From Streptomyces sp. DT2A-34 (GTDB lineage Bacteria; Actinomycetota; Actinomycetes; Streptomycetales; Streptomycetaceae): 64,000 bases of DNA. The stretch lies in assembly GCF_030499515.1 (NCBI RefSeq), contig NZ_JASTWJ010000001.1, forward strand, positions 2,356,001 to 2,420,000. The letters are read 5' to 3'. The position numbers and the translations under genes are program-made. Below the pieces are notes generated by a model. The model saw nothing but the letters and a program-made list of their open reading frames with translations. It was not told the DNA's origin and did not search any database. Each line of letters opens with the position of its first letter. Positions within the stretch are counted from its first letter, which is position 1. Shown here piece by piece: positions 35,885-44,843 of this stretch.

Positions 35885-36451
35885 GTGTCTGTATTCCCTG
35901 CCGCCGTTGCCGCTTCTCAACAGGTTTCCGCGGCCCTCTCCACCTCCACGCCGGTTTCCACGCCGACGCAGGCGGACCTTTTCGACTTCGTACGGCGTAC
36001 TGCCGCCGACGCCGACTTGATCGCCTCGCTCCCGCTCGACCCCGAGGGCCGTACCTGGGTACGGCTCGAGGGCCCCGGCGGCAGCGAGGCCTGGCTGATC
36101 GGCTGGCCGCCCGGGACGGGCACCGGCTGGCACGACCACGCCGACTCGGTCGGGGCCTTCGTTACGGCGGCCGGTGAGCTCAAGGAGAACGCACTCGCCG
36201 TCCGGCTGCCCGCCGACGGCTGGAAGACGTTGGAACTGACGGACGACGTGGACCGGGAACGCCGGCTGCCGGCGGGAAAGGGCCGCTCCTTCGGCCGCCA
36301 CCATGTGCACGAGGTCCTCAACGAGTCGGCCGACCGGCATGCGATCTCCGTTCACGTCTACTACCCGCCCCTGCCACGGATCCGCCGCTTCAGCCGGAGC
36401 GGACCGATCCTGCGCCTGGAGCAGGTGGAGCGTCCGGAGGACTGGCAGTGA
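35885..36451 (+). CDS. cysteine dioxygenase
   Basis: Oxidises cysteine to cysteine sulfinate. A 188-aa cupin with the iron-binding pattern GTGWHDHADSVGAF (two His) and the later GRHHVHEVLNES (third His), followed by HAISVHVYYPPLP. I start at the GTG at 35885, with AGGACGG upstream; the N-terminal 30 residues are poorly conserved. The stop overlaps the next ORF (GTGA). Expression is probably tied to the leader peptide about 95 bases upstream. Confidence 0.85.
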   Translation: MSVFPAAVAASQQVSAALSTSTPVSTPTQADLFDFVRRTAADADLIASLPLDPEGRTWVRLEGPGGSEAWLIGWPPGTGTGWHDHADSVGAFVTAAGELKENALAVRLPADGWKTLELTDDVDRERRLPAGKGRSFGRHHVHEVLNESADRHAISVHVYYPPLPRIRRFSRSGPILRLEQVERPEDWQ

Positions 36452-36591
36452 GCGGAGCGGAGGATCCTTCGGTGTACGGCTTGAGGCAACGGCCGGTCGG
36501 CGGGGGTGAGTTGACGGCGAGCGGTGTGAACGGCGTGAGCGAGGAGCAGTCGACCGAGGAGCCGTCGGTCGGCGGGGCGAGTCGAAGGTGA
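36448..36591 (+). CDS. 47-aa coupled ORF between cysteine dioxygenase and rhodanese
   Basis: A GTG-started 48-codon frame whose GTG overlaps the cysteine dioxygenase TGA (GTGA) and whose TGA overlaps the first rhodanese GTG (GTGA again). The product is VSGAEDPSVYGLRQRPVGGG followed by a Glu/Ser/Gly-rich tail, with no domain. It lies within imperfect tandem repeats that continue into the rhodanese N-terminus. It could be a real coupling peptide, or the shifted remnant of a longer rhodanese N-terminus. Confidence 0.4.
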   Translation: MSGAEDPSVYGLRQRPVGGGELTASGVNGVSEEQSTEEPSVGGASRR

Positions 36592-37067
36592 GCGGCGTGA
36601 GTGAGCCGCCGGTCGGCGGGAGTGAGTCGAAGGTGGGCGTGGGCGGCGTGGAGGGCGATGCCGACCGGCCGGTCGGCATCGACGAACTGCTGGAGCGGGT
36701 GCGCGCGGGGTACACGCGGATCGAGCCACGGGAGGCGTACGAGGCCGCCCAGGCCGGTGAGGCTCTGCTGGTCGACATCCGGTACGCGGCCCTGCGCGAG
36801 CGGGACGGACTGATCCCCGGCGCCCTCGTCGTCGAGCGCAACGAACTCGAGTGGCGGCTCGACCCGCAGGGCAGCCATCGCGCCCCCGAGGCAACGAGTC
36901 ACGGCCTGCGGGCCGTGGTCATCTGCAACGAGGGCTACGCATCGAGCCTGGCGGTCGAGTCACTACGGCGACTTGGGCTGCACCGGGCGACCGATCTGGT
37001 CGGGGGGTTCCAGGCTTGGCGGGCGGAGGGGCTTCCGGTGACGCCGGGGGCGGGAGCGGGGGCTTAG
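36588..37067 (+). CDS. rhodanese-like sulfurtransferase
   Basis: A 159-aa single rhodanese domain after a 40-residue Gly/Val-rich linker. Active-site loop VICNEGYASSLA holds the catalytic cysteine, preceded by EALLVDIRYAALRERDGLIPGALVVERNELE in the family pattern. Start GTG at 36588 is coupled to the preceding ORF; a GTG at 36597 with GAAGG 8 bases upstream is the alternative. Probably handles sulfane sulfur linked to cysteine breakdown by the upstream dioxygenase. Confidence 0.87.
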   Translation: MSGVSEPPVGGSESKVGVGGVEGDADRPVGIDELLERVRAGYTRIEPREAYEAAQAGEALLVDIRYAALRERDGLIPGALVVERNELEWRLDPQGSHRAPEATSHGLRAVVICNEGYASSLAVESLRRLGLHRATDLVGGFQAWRAEGLPVTPGAGAGA

Positions 37068-37210
37068 CCCAGCAGTTGCTCGCGGGCAGTGAAGCGGGGC
37101 CGCGCCCTTCACTCACGACCTTGTCGACCACCTCGGACGGCCTCAACAGGCCCGCGTGATCACTGCCCGGCCCCAAACGCGATGGGCGCCCCCGCGCGTC
37201 CACCGTGTCC

Positions 37211-37238
37211 GGGGCCGGAATCCTGCATTCCCGGCCCC
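37211..37238. terminator. hairpin between convergent rhodanese and recX genes
   Basis: GGGGCCGGAAT pairs with ATTCCCGGCCCC (one bulged C) over a 5-base loop. Downstream, 37239-37285 is a pyrimidine-rich run with repeated CTCCTGGCTCCCGACTCCC-like units. The rest of the 270-base gap shows nothing else. Confidence 0.5.
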
Positions 37239-37341
37239 CGACTCCTGGCTCCCGACTCCCGGCTCCTGGCTCCCTCGCCCACCTCAGGGCCTATTCGCCC
37301 ACCCAGCGCCTATACGGTGCCGTGGCCGCAGGCCGCCGGGA

Positions 37342-38325
37342 TCAGAACCCCTCGTCCCCGAGAAACTCCGTGTCCTCCCCCTCTTCCTCCAGGGCCTGTC
37401 GGACCACCCGCAGGGCCATGCCCTCGGGGTAGCCCTTGCGGGCGAGCATGCCCGCGAGGCGGCGCAGGCGTTTGTCGCGGTCGAGGCCACGGGTGGAGCG
37501 CAGTTTGCGGGCGACGAGTTCGCGTGCGGTCGTCTCCTCCTGCTCGGAATCGAGCTGGGCGACGGCCGCGTCGATCAGCGTGGAGTCGACGCCCTTGGTG
37601 CGCAGTTCCTGGGCAAGCGCACGTCGAGCCAGTCCCCGGCCGTGGTGCCGGGACTCCACCCAGGCGTCCGCGAACGCACTGTCGTTGATGAGACCGACCT
37701 CCTCGAACCGCGACAGCACCTCCTCGGCAGCGTCGTCCGGGATCTCCCGCTTGCGCAGGGCGTCCGCGAGTTGCTTGCGCGTACGCGGGGTCCCGGTGAG
37801 CAGACGCAGACAGATCGCCCGCGCCTGCTCCACCGGGTCCCCCGGGGGCGCCCCCTTCTCGGCCCTCGACGAGGAAGAGGCGCCTCCGTCCTCACCGGAC
37901 TGGTCTGTGTGGCCGCGCCGACGACGCCCGCGTGAGCCGCCCGAGCCATCCGCGCCCCGGGCCCCACCACGGCTACGGCGCGAGCCGCCGCCGGGCGCTC
38001 CTGCGCCCTCCGGCCACGCTTCGCCGTCCACCGCGCCATGCCCCGGAGCATCGCCGTACGCCAGGCCCGGATCATTGCCGTACCTCAGGCCCGACTCGTC
38101 GCCATACGCCGGGGCCGACTCATTGCGGCGCCCCCCGTAGCTCCCGTACGACCCGCTCGTGCCGTACGGCGCCATGCCGTCGTTCCCCCCGTCCATGTCA
38201 TGGGCCGCGTCCCCTCCGTAGGCGTGACCGCCCGTCCCGGAGGAGGCCCTGTCGCCGCCTCTCGCCCGCTCACGCGGAGCGTCCGGGTAGGCGGCGTACT
38301 CGGCCCAGTCCGTGCGTCGTGTCAC
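37342..38325 (-). CDS. recX: RecA regulatory protein RecX, long N-terminus
   Basis: Modulates RecA filaments. The conserved C-terminal half (ICLRLLTGTPRTRKQLADAL, FADAWVESRHHGRGLARRAL, RRLAGMLARKGYPEGMALRVV) is normal RecX. The first 150 residues are a disordered extension rich in Gly, Tyr, Asp and Ser, as in other streptomycetes. The GTG start at 38325 lies 3 bases after the recA stop, so they share a transcript. Confidence 0.92.
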   Translation of the reverse strand: MTRRTDWAEYAAYPDAPRERARGGDRASSGTGGHAYGGDAAHDMDGGNDGMAPYGTSGSYGSYGGRRNESAPAYGDESGLRYGNDPGLAYGDAPGHGAVDGEAWPEGAGAPGGGSRRSRGGARGADGSGGSRGRRRRGHTDQSGEDGGASSSSRAEKGAPPGDPVEQARAICLRLLTGTPRTRKQLADALRKREIPDDAAEEVLSRFEEVGLINDSAFADAWVESRHHGRGLARRALAQELRTKGVDSTLIDAAVAQLDSEQEETTARELVARKLRSTRGLDRDKRLRRLAGMLARKGYPEGMALRVVRQALEEEGEDTEFLGDEGF

Positions 38326-38328
38326 GGG

Positions 38329-39450
38329 TCAGCTCTTGGCTGCCACGGCCTTGGTCTTGGCCGCCTTGGCCGCCGCCGGCACCGTCTTCGCGGCGTCGTC
38401 GGGGGTGGCGGAGACCGCGGCGTCCGCGCCCGGCTCGGCGGCCGGCTCCTGGGGACGCACGCCGACGCCCAGCTTCTCCTTGATCTTCTTCTCGATCTCG
38501 TTGGCCAGGTCGGGGTTGTCCTTGAGGAAGTTGCGGGCGTTCTCCTTGCCCTGGCCGAGCTGGTCGCCTTCGTACGTGTACCAGGCGCCGGCCTTGCGGA
38601 CGAAGCCGTGCTCCACGCCCATGTCGATCAGGCCGCCCTCACGGCTGATGCCATGGCCGTAGAGGATGTCGAACTCGGCCTGCTTGAAGGGCGGCGCGAC
38701 CTTGTTCTTGACGACCTTGCAGCGGGTGCGGTTACCGACCGCCTCCGTGCCGTCCTTCAGGGTCTCGATGCGACGGATGTCGATACGCACCGAGGCGTAG
38801 AACTTCAGCGCCCGGCCACCGGTCGTGGTCTCCGGGGAGCCGAACATCACGCCGATCTTCTCGCGGAGCTGGTTGATGAAGATCGCGGTGGTCTTGGACT
38901 GGTTGAGCGCACTGGTGATCTTCCGCAGGGCCTGGCTCATCAGACGCGCCTGCAGACCGACGTGGCTGTCGCCCATCTCGCCCTCGATCTCCGCGCGCGG
39001 GACGAGCGCCGCGACGGAGTCGATGACGATGAGGTCGAGGGCGCCGGAGCGGACCAGCATGTCCACGATCTCCAGCGCCTGCTCGCCGTTGTCCGGCTGG
39101 GACAGGATCAGGTTGTCGATGTCGACGCCGAGCTTCTTCGCGTACTCGGGGTCGAGGGCGTGCTCCGCGTCCACGAAGGCGACTTGGCCGCCGGCCTTCT
39201 GGGCGTTCGCCACCGCGTGCAGGGTCAGGGTCGTCTTACCGGAGGACTCCGGACCGTACACCTCCACCACACGGCCACGCGGCAGGCCGCCGACGCCGAG
39301 GGCGACGTCGAGTGCGGTCGACCCGGTGGGGATGACCTCGATGGGCTCGTTCGGCCGCTCGCCCATGCGCATGACCGCGCCCTTGCCGAATTGCCGTTCA
39401 ATCTGTGCGAGCGCGGCGTCGAGCGCCTTCTCGCGGTCGGTTCCTGCCAT
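38329..39450 (-). CDS. recA: recombinase RecA
   Basis: ATP-dependent strand exchange and SOS co-protease, 373 aa. Walker [32 protein letters not shown], loop 2 [17 protein letters not shown]. The C-terminal 45 residues form an Ala/Lys-rich tail typical of actinobacterial RecA. ATG at 39450. A damage-type promoter lies 44 bases upstream. Confidence 0.97.
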   Translation of the reverse strand: MAGTDREKALDAALAQIERQFGKGAVMRMGERPNEPIEVIPTGSTALDVALGVGGLPRGRVVEVYGPESSGKTTLTLHAVANAQKAGGQVAFVDAEHALDPEYAKKLGVDIDNLILSQPDNGEQALEIVDMLVRSGALDLIVIDSVAALVPRAEIEGEMGDSHVGLQARLMSQALRKITSALNQSKTTAIFINQLREKIGVMFGSPETTTGGRALKFYASVRIDIRRIETLKDGTEAVGNRTRCKVVKNKVAPPFKQAEFDILYGHGISREGGLIDMGVEHGFVRKAGAWYTYEGDQLGQGKENARNFLKDNPDLANEIEKKIKEKLGVGVRPQEPAAEPGADAAVSATPDDAAKTVPAAAKAAKTKAVAAKS

Positions 39451-39493
39451 GGGTTCCACCCGGTTTGCTTGAGTCGATCGCTTCACGTCAAAG

Positions 39494-39516
39494 ACGCTAA
39501 CGCCTGCCACTGACAA
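39494..39516 (-). promoter_or_regulatory. RecA-NDp type (PafBC) promoter of recA
   Basis: Read on the minus strand: TTGTCAGTG-N8-TAGCGT, matching the LexA-independent actinobacterial damage promoter as I remember it (TTGTCRGTG-N8-TANNNT). A weaker LexA-like site, GAGAAT-ggat-GTTCGA, is at 39613-39628. Both are correctly placed to control recA-recX. Confidence 0.65.
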
Positions 39517-39875
39517 TGCGCCCCGACGCCCGTCCGGCCTGTGGATAACTCGGGCGCATCTCCATCGAAACCGTGGCGAACTGCCCGCCGAGCGCCCCGC
39601 CGGAACCTCCATGAGAATGGATGTTCGATTTTCGTGTCAAGCGCACCACGGGGCACCTTCGAGGCTACGTGTCCCGTGTCCTCGAAGGTGATGGTCGAGT
39701 GCGGCGTTCACGCACGAGACCCCGGCACTCGGAGCACCGGGCAGCCCAGCGGGCACATTCGTGCCCGAGCCCCAGCAACAGAACGAGCAGAAGCGCTGCG
39801 ACCGACGAGCTGAGACACGGCGACCCACCACCGCATCCCCCCTGCAACCCCGGATTCCGTCACCCGCAGCCGGGC
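39517..39875. other. recA upstream region without a clear gene
   Basis: About 360 bases between the recA promoter and the AI-2E transporter stop. It contains the LexA-like half-palindrome at 39613-39628. Short frames here have no ribosome sites or recognisable domains, and I see no strong hairpin. Confidence 0.35.
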
Positions 39876-41168
39876 TCAGGCGGAGGAGCCCTCCCCGGAG
39901 CTCCCCTTCTCGGCCGGGGGTCGCTTCCCCGGCCGTCGTGCCCACACCTCATGCGCGCGCGTGAACAGCCTGCCGCCTGTGCCCCGTCCCCGGTGCCCGT
40001 GGACGCGCGGGTCGTCCGTGACGTCGTACCGCTTCACGTAGGCACCGAGGAACGCCTGCAGCGTGGCAATCGCCGGGATCGCGACCAGGGCGCCCACCGC
40101 GCCGAGGAGGGCGGTGCCCGCGATGACCGATCCGAAGGCGACCGCGGGATGGATGTCGACGGTCTTCGCGGTCAGCTTGGGCTGCAGCACATAGTTCTCG
40201 AACTGCTGATAGACCACGACGAAGATCAGCACCCACAGCGCGTACCAGGGATCGACCGCGAAGGCGATCAGCATGGGCAGGGCGCCCGCGAGATACGTGC
40301 CGATGGTGGGGATGAACTGCGAGACCAGGCCGACCCACACGGCGAGCACGGGCGCGTACGGCACGTCCACGCTCGCCAGCAGGATGTAGTGGGCTATGCC
40401 CGAGATGAGCGCCATCAGGCCGCGCGAGTAGATGTAGCCGCCGGTCTTGATGACGGCGATCTCCCACGCGCGCAGCACCTCGGCCTGCCTGGCGGGCGGC
40501 AGTACGGAGCACAGCGCGCGGCGCAGTCGTGGGCCGTCCGCGGCGAAGTAGAACGAGAACAGCGTGATCGTCAGCAGCTGGAAGAGACCGCCGAGGACCT
40601 GGGCGGACACGTCCAGGACGCCGGTGGCGCTGTTCTGCACGTAGTTGCGCAGCCAGTCGGAACGGAGCAGGCCTTCCTGGATGTCCACGCGGCGCAGCTC
40701 GGTGTTGAAGTGTGTGTTGATCCAGTTGATGACGGAGTCGAGGTAGTTCGGGAAGTCCTCGACGATCTTGATGATCTGGCCCGCCAGCATCGACCCCAGC
40801 AGCGTCACGAACCCGGCGGACACGGTGATCACGGCGAGGAAGACGATGCCGGTGGCCAGGCCCCGACGCATGCCACGCGAGGCCATCCAGCTCACCGCCG
40901 GCTCGATGGCCAGGGCCAGGAAGAATGCGATGAGGATGTTGATCAGCAGCCCGGTGAGCTGGTGAAAGGCCCAGCTGCCCAGTTGGAACGCGCCGACGAG
41001 CGCCAGCGCGAGCACCATGGCCCGCGGCAGCCAGCGCGGCATGCGACTGCTCGGCCCGGCGGCGCCCTCGCCCGGAGGCTGGATGGGCGGCGTCGTGCCG
41101 AAGGGGGATCCGTGCCGGGCGAGCTGCCCGGTCTCGTCAGTGCGTGCCACGGAGCAAGTGTCGCCCAC
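39876..41168 (-). CDS. AI-2E family transporter
   Basis: A membrane protein of about 430 aa with the family layout: two N-terminal helices (MVLALALVGAFQLGSWAFH, LLINILIAFFLALAIEP), a long central loop, then five helices including the PTIGTYLAGALPMLIAF segment. The family (PerM/TqsA) exports small solutes; the name does not establish autoinducer transport. The start is uncertain: GTG at 41168 or at 41150, neither with a good ribosome site. The N-terminal 45 residues are polar. Confidence 0.85.
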   Translation of the reverse strand: MGDTCSVARTDETGQLARHGSPFGTTPPIQPPGEGAAGPSSRMPRWLPRAMVLALALVGAFQLGSWAFHQLTGLLINILIAFFLALAIEPAVSWMASRGMRRGLATGIVFLAVITVSAGFVTLLGSMLAGQIIKIVEDFPNYLDSVINWINTHFNTELRRVDIQEGLLRSDWLRNYVQNSATGVLDVSAQVLGGLFQLLTITLFSFYFAADGPRLRRALCSVLPPARQAEVLRAWEIAVIKTGGYIYSRGLMALISGIAHYILLASVDVPYAPVLAVWVGLVSQFIPTIGTYLAGALPMLIAFAVDPWYALWVLIFVVVYQQFENYVLQPKLTAKTVDIHPAVAFGSVIAGTALLGAVGALVAIPAIATLQAFLGAYVKRYDVTDDPRVHGHRGRGTGGRLFTRAHEVWARRPGKRPPAEKGSSGEGSSA

Positions 41169-41210
41169 GCCACCGACAACCGGCTGCCGTCCGGTGATCT
41201 TCGTGACCGG

Positions 41211-41405
41211 TCAGCGCTTCTCCCCCGGAACGTTCATGACGGCGCACACCACACGCCACACGTCCTTGGCCTCCCAGCCGGCGTCCAGCGCCTCGTGCAC
41301 CGTCCGCCCGCCGAGGTCCGCCATCACATGGTCGCGCGCGAAGGTGTCGGCGTATCCCTGACCGAAGTGATCCGCCATCCGCTCCCAGAAGACCGTCAAC
41401 CGCAT
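41211..41405 (-). CDS. DUF3046 protein
   Basis: A 64-aa actinobacterial protein starting MRLTVFWERMADHFG, with VMADLGGRTVHEALDAG and a C-terminal VCAVMNVP. This is the standard DUF3046 pattern and the gene commonly neighbours recA. The function is unknown. It is the last clearly core gene before the accessory region. Confidence 0.85.
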   Translation of the reverse strand: MRLTVFWERMADHFGQGYADTFARDHVMADLGGRTVHEALDAGWEAKDVWRVVCAVMNVPGEKR

Positions 41406-41468
41406 GAATTCCGCTCCATACCCGCAATGACCTGCACGTTTCCTGCCCCTCACACCCCCGCATGACCG

Positions 41469-41750
41469 TCAGGGGGTTTCCAGGGAGTTCGCCTCCCCGC
41501 TGAACCAAGCATCCATGGCGGCGCGACCTCGCGTGCCTGCGTCGGGCATGAAGTGCGTGTATGTACGCAGAGTAAAGCCAGGGTCGGCGTGCCCAAGCCA
41601 GCGGGCGAGGGAGACGATCGACTCGCCGGCTTCGAGCTGGACGCCGGCACAGGTGTGGCGCAGGGCATGGAAGCCGAGCTCGCGCGACGGCTCCGTCCTG
41701 GGGTTATCAGGCTTCCTCGCCCGAAAATCCTGCCACACGTACACCGACAC
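41469..41750 (-). pseudogene. C-terminal fragment of a tyrosine integrase
   Basis: About 93 residues containing the catalytic-domain box HALRHTCAGVQLEAGESIVS, then LGHADPGFTLRTYTHF with the nucleophilic Tyr. The whole N-terminal and core-binding part is absent, because sequence homology stops near 41750 in lower-GC DNA. Remnant of an integrative element at the edge of the core block. Confidence 0.8.
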
Positions 41751-41850
41751 AACCCACTATGTCTTTTTCGAAGGCAGCCACTCAAACGATCTCCTTCAAA
41801 AGGATATACAGACACCTCTGGAGGCTCTTGGATTGGGCGGGTCCACACCT

Positions 41851-42050
41851 GTGACCGAACACGCGACAATTTGGCAATTGCTGGCACCTTCGCAGCTAGC
41901 CGAGCTGCTCGCAGTGTCGGACATGACGCTGCGCAACTGGCGGAATTACGGCAAGGGCCCGGCTTACATCAAGCTCGACGGCGGCGCCGTCCGCTATCCG
42001 ATGCGAGACGTACGCCTGGCTCGATAAGCAGCGCAGTGCCTCCGTCCGCT
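41851..42050 (+). pseudogene. frameshifted excisionase / MerR-like DNA-binding protein
   Basis: From GTG at 41851: APSQLAELLAVSDMTLRNWR, then GPAYIKLDGGAVRYPMRDV, a compact helix-turn-helix of the Xis/DNA-binding type. A shift near 42012 moves the expected ending TYAWLDKQRSA into another frame, so the frame stops at 42027. It probably belonged to the same element as the integrase fragment on its left. Confidence 0.65.
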
Positions 42051-42173
42051 TGCATGCACACCGCGCTCACGAAACGCGCCGGAGCGGCCTGAACCCCCTG
42101 TCCTGTTCCGATGGGAACACGACAGGGAACACCGCTCACGCCGATGGAGTCTGGATGGCGAACCAAGTCCAAT

Positions 42174-42210
42174 GGTCGGGTGGCGGGGCCTGGCTCCCCG
42201 CCACCCGACC
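42174..42210. terminator. 15-bp stem-loop beside a tRNA-like 3' end
   Basis: Perfect 15-bp stem (42174-42188 with 42196-42210) and loop CCTGGCT. Directly to its right, on the minus strand, is a T-arm-like CGGGTTCGACTCCCC. This is the order expected for a structured RNA 3' end followed by its terminator, or for an integration scar. Confidence 0.5.
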
Positions 42211-42290
42211 GCCCAATGAACCTAGGGGAGTCGAACCCGAAATCAATCACGAATCATGGCTTCTCGAAGAGAAGTACACTCCCCGCTGAT

Positions 42291-42643
42291 TCCTGGATTG
42301 ACGCTCTTTTTTCACAGTACGTGCTGAAGCAAATCACCGTGAGGGCTCCAGAGGTCCCACAACCGAGTCAGCACAACAGCCGCATCGTAGGGTCGGGCGC
42401 CTTGAACTCCGCGTGCGCGGAGCTCCCATGGGCACGTGATCTCGGCCGTCATGCGGGCTGACCTCTACGTCCGAGCCGGTCGCCCGCACCTGGAACGGTC
42501 GGCCGTCGACTCGCCCCCCATCGTCGATGACGCATCCGCGGCCATCCTGCTGCGGAGCAGGGCGGGGAGGGCGACGACGAACCACTCGGTGCGGAAACGG
42601 TCATCGCCGGGCCCACGCACCATGAGCGGCGTGGACCAGCGGA
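42291..42643. other. gene-free region left of the IS element
   Basis: About 350 bases before the IS target duplication. Only short shadow frames, no ribosome site, no clear repeat. GC content dips slightly at 42301-42340, compatible with foreign DNA. Confidence 0.3.
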
Positions 42644-42646
42644 TAA

Positions 42647-43499
42647 GAAGTCATCTCATTTGGCGAGTCTGCGGTAGCAGATGAGGGTGCAGGCGATGCT
42701 GGTGAAGGCCAGGAAGTGGTCGGCTTTGCGCTCGTAGCGTCGGTGGAGGCGGCGGCAGCCGGCGAGCCAGGCCATGGTGCGTTCGATGGTCCAGCGGTGG
42801 CGGCCCAGTCGCTGCGAACTCTCGATGCCCTTTCGGGCGATGCGGTGGGTGATGCCACGTTGGCGTAACCATCGACGCAGGTGGGAGTAGTCGTAGCCCT
42901 TGTCGGCGTGGAGCTTGCCCGGCCTGCGACGTCGGCGTCCACGGCGGGAACGGATTGGCGGTATGCCCTTCACCAGAGGGATCAGGGCCTGGCTGTCGTG
43001 CAGGTTCGCCCCCGAGATTCCGACAGACAAGGGCAGACCGGTCCGCTCGGTGATGAGGTGGATCTTCGACCCGTACTTGCCCCGGTCGACAGGATTCGGA
43101 CCCGTCAGGTCCCCCTTTCAGGGCCCGCATGTTCACGGAGTCGATCGCGCAGCGGGTCCAGTCCAACTCGCCGCGAGCGCCGAGCTCGTCGAGGACCAGG
43201 CGGTGGAGCTTGGCCCACACCCTGGCCTTCGTCCACTCGGCAAAGCGCCGATGGGCCGTCGCTCCCGACGGCCCGAACGACGCGGACGGCAACTGCTGCC
43301 ACGTGCAGCCTGACGTCGCCACGAACACGATCACGGCCAGCACTTCCCGGTCACCATGGCGGCGTCGGCCACCTCCTTGAGGCCGCGAGGGAGCCTCTGG
43401 CACCACTCGCTGGAACAAATCCCACAACTCATCCGGCACCAGCCGCTCAACGATCCCCACGAGCTACAGCCTACCGAGTCAGCCAAATGAGATGACTTC
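42647..43499 (-). mobile_element. intact IS5-family insertion sequence, 853 bp
   Basis: Perfect 18-bp terminal inverted repeats GAAGTCATCTCATTTGGC (42647-42664) and its complement (43482-43499), flanked by a 3-bp duplication TAA (42644-42646 and 43500-43502). One transposase in two overlapping frames fills the element, its stop lying inside the left repeat. Both ends and the target duplication are complete, so the insertion is fairly recent. Confidence 0.9.
42656..43460 (-). CDS. IS5-family transposase in two frames
   Basis: First frame from GTG 43460: LVPDELWDLFQRVVPEAP, the helix-turn-helix part, to WTRCAIDSVNMRALKGG. Second frame from about 43110: LTGPNPVDRGKYGSKIHLI, GKLHADKGYDYSHLRRWLR, RWTIERTMAWLAGCRRLHRR, carrying the second Asp and the Glu of the DDE triad. 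The switch is at AAAGGGGGACC near 43125. IS5 relatives often join such frames by programmed frameshifting; the alternative is a mutation. Confidence 0.82.
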
Positions 43500-43709
43500 T
43501 AAGAAGCGCGGCGAGGGCTGCAAACAGGTCCTCTGTGCCCGGCTCGGCGTTGGACGTACTCGGATCCAGTTCCCTCAACGGGGCTCGAGCGCGGGGAACG
43601 CCGACCGGCCACCGCGCTGGACGGCCTGAGTCGACCGGTGCGGTGAGATGCCGCAGACTCCTGTATGAGGGTCTGCGTATCGGCGCGGGCCGCGGAGAGG
43701 GTGACCGGC

Positions 43710-44792
43710 GTGCTTGAGGTCCCGCTCTGGCTGTGGGGAGCGTTCGCCGCGACGGTGGTGGTGTCGCTGGCGGTCGACTTGCTGGCCCACCGCACCGCGC
43801 ACGTCATCGGTTTCAAGGAAGCTGCCGCCTGGAGCGGGCTCTGGGTGGGTCTCGCTCTGGTTTTCGCCGGCGTCGTCTTCCTCGTCCTCGGTACAACAGC
43901 CGGCACCGAGTACACCACCGCATGGCTGCTGGAGAAGAGCCTGTCGGTGGACAACCTCTTCGTCTTCGCGGTGATCTTCGCCTACTTCAAGGTGCCCCGC
44001 GCCTACCAACACCGTGTGCTGTTCTTCGGCGTGATGGGTGCCCTGATCTTCCGCGGGATCTTCCTCTCCCTCGGCGTCGCCGTCGTCAGCCGCTTCACCG
44101 CGGTGCTGTTCGCCTTCGCCGCGGTCCTCTTCTACAGCACCTACAAGCTCCTCAAGGGCGACGAGGAGACGTTCGACCCCGGCAAGAGCTTCGCCCTGCG
44201 GCTGCTCCGCAAGGTCGTCCCCGTGCGGGACGAGTACGCGGGCATGAAGTTCTTCGTCAAGGAGGCCGGCAAGCGCGTGGCCACCCCGCTCCTCGCGGTG
44301 GTGGCCGCTATTGAGGCCGCGGACCTGATCTTCGCGGTCGACAGTGTGCCGGCCGTCCTGGCTGTCAGCGACGACGCCTTCATCGTCTACACAAGCAACG
44401 CGTTCGCGATCCTGGGCCTGCGCGCCCTGTACTTCATGCTGGCGGGGCTACTGGACCGCTTCCACTACCTCAACAGGGGCCTCGCGATCATCCTGGCCTT
44501 CATCGGCATCAAGCTCATCCTCCAGGCATCCCACAAGCTGATCAGTCCCGACATCCCGGAAATCCCCTCACCGATCAGCCTCGCGGTCATCGTCGTCGTC
44601 CTGGCCGCCTCCGTCGTACTCAGCCTGCTGCGCCCCGTCCCGATCCCAGTTGCCCCCGCCGCTGAGGAGGAGCAACCAACCCCGCGACCAGACACGGTTG
44701 CCAGTAACCCACAGCCCGCCAGCGACCCGCAGGCCGAGCCGGCTCAGCGAGACGATCCACCCGACGGGCACGCTGACCACGCCGCACCTTGA
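43710..44792 (+). CDS. TerC-family membrane protein
   Basis: A 360-aa protein with nine predicted helices and the two family acidic motifs: LLEKSLSVDNLFVFAVIF and AAIEAADLIFAVDSVPAVLAVS. TerC proteins are linked to tellurite resistance and to Mn/metal handling at the secretion site. The C-terminal 65 residues are a Pro/Ala/Asp-rich cytosolic tail. GTG at 43710 has GGAGAGG 9 bases upstream. It lies 200 bases beyond the IS element. Confidence 0.9.
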   Translation: MLEVPLWLWGAFAATVVVSLAVDLLAHRTAHVIGFKEAAAWSGLWVGLALVFAGVVFLVLGTTAGTEYTTAWLLEKSLSVDNLFVFAVIFAYFKVPRAYQHRVLFFGVMGALIFRGIFLSLGVAVVSRFTAVLFAFAAVLFYSTYKLLKGDEETFDPGKSFALRLLRKVVPVRDEYAGMKFFVKEAGKRVATPLLAVVAAIEAADLIFAVDSVPAVLAVSDDAFIVYTSNAFAILGLRALYFMLAGLLDRFHYLNRGLAIILAFIGIKLILQASHKLISPDIPEIPSPISLAVIVVVLAASVVLSLLRPVPIPVAPAAEEEQPTPRPDTVASNPQPASDPQAEPAQRDDPPDGHADHAAP

Positions 44793-44843
44793 CGAAGTGA
44801 GCAGACCATCCCTTTTCTCACACAAACGGCCTATTGTTAAAGA

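Noticed and set aside
38038..39513. 491-codon plus-strand frame over recA
   Set aside because: Antisense of recA, which is certain from its motifs.
39876..41168. quorum-sensing AI-2 transporter role
   Set aside because: The family name is historical; sequence alone does not support autoinducer transport.
42230..42290. complete tRNA gene
   Set aside because: Only a T-arm-like segment is present; the T-stem pairs at three positions only, and no matching 5' acceptor strand or anticodon arm can be found.
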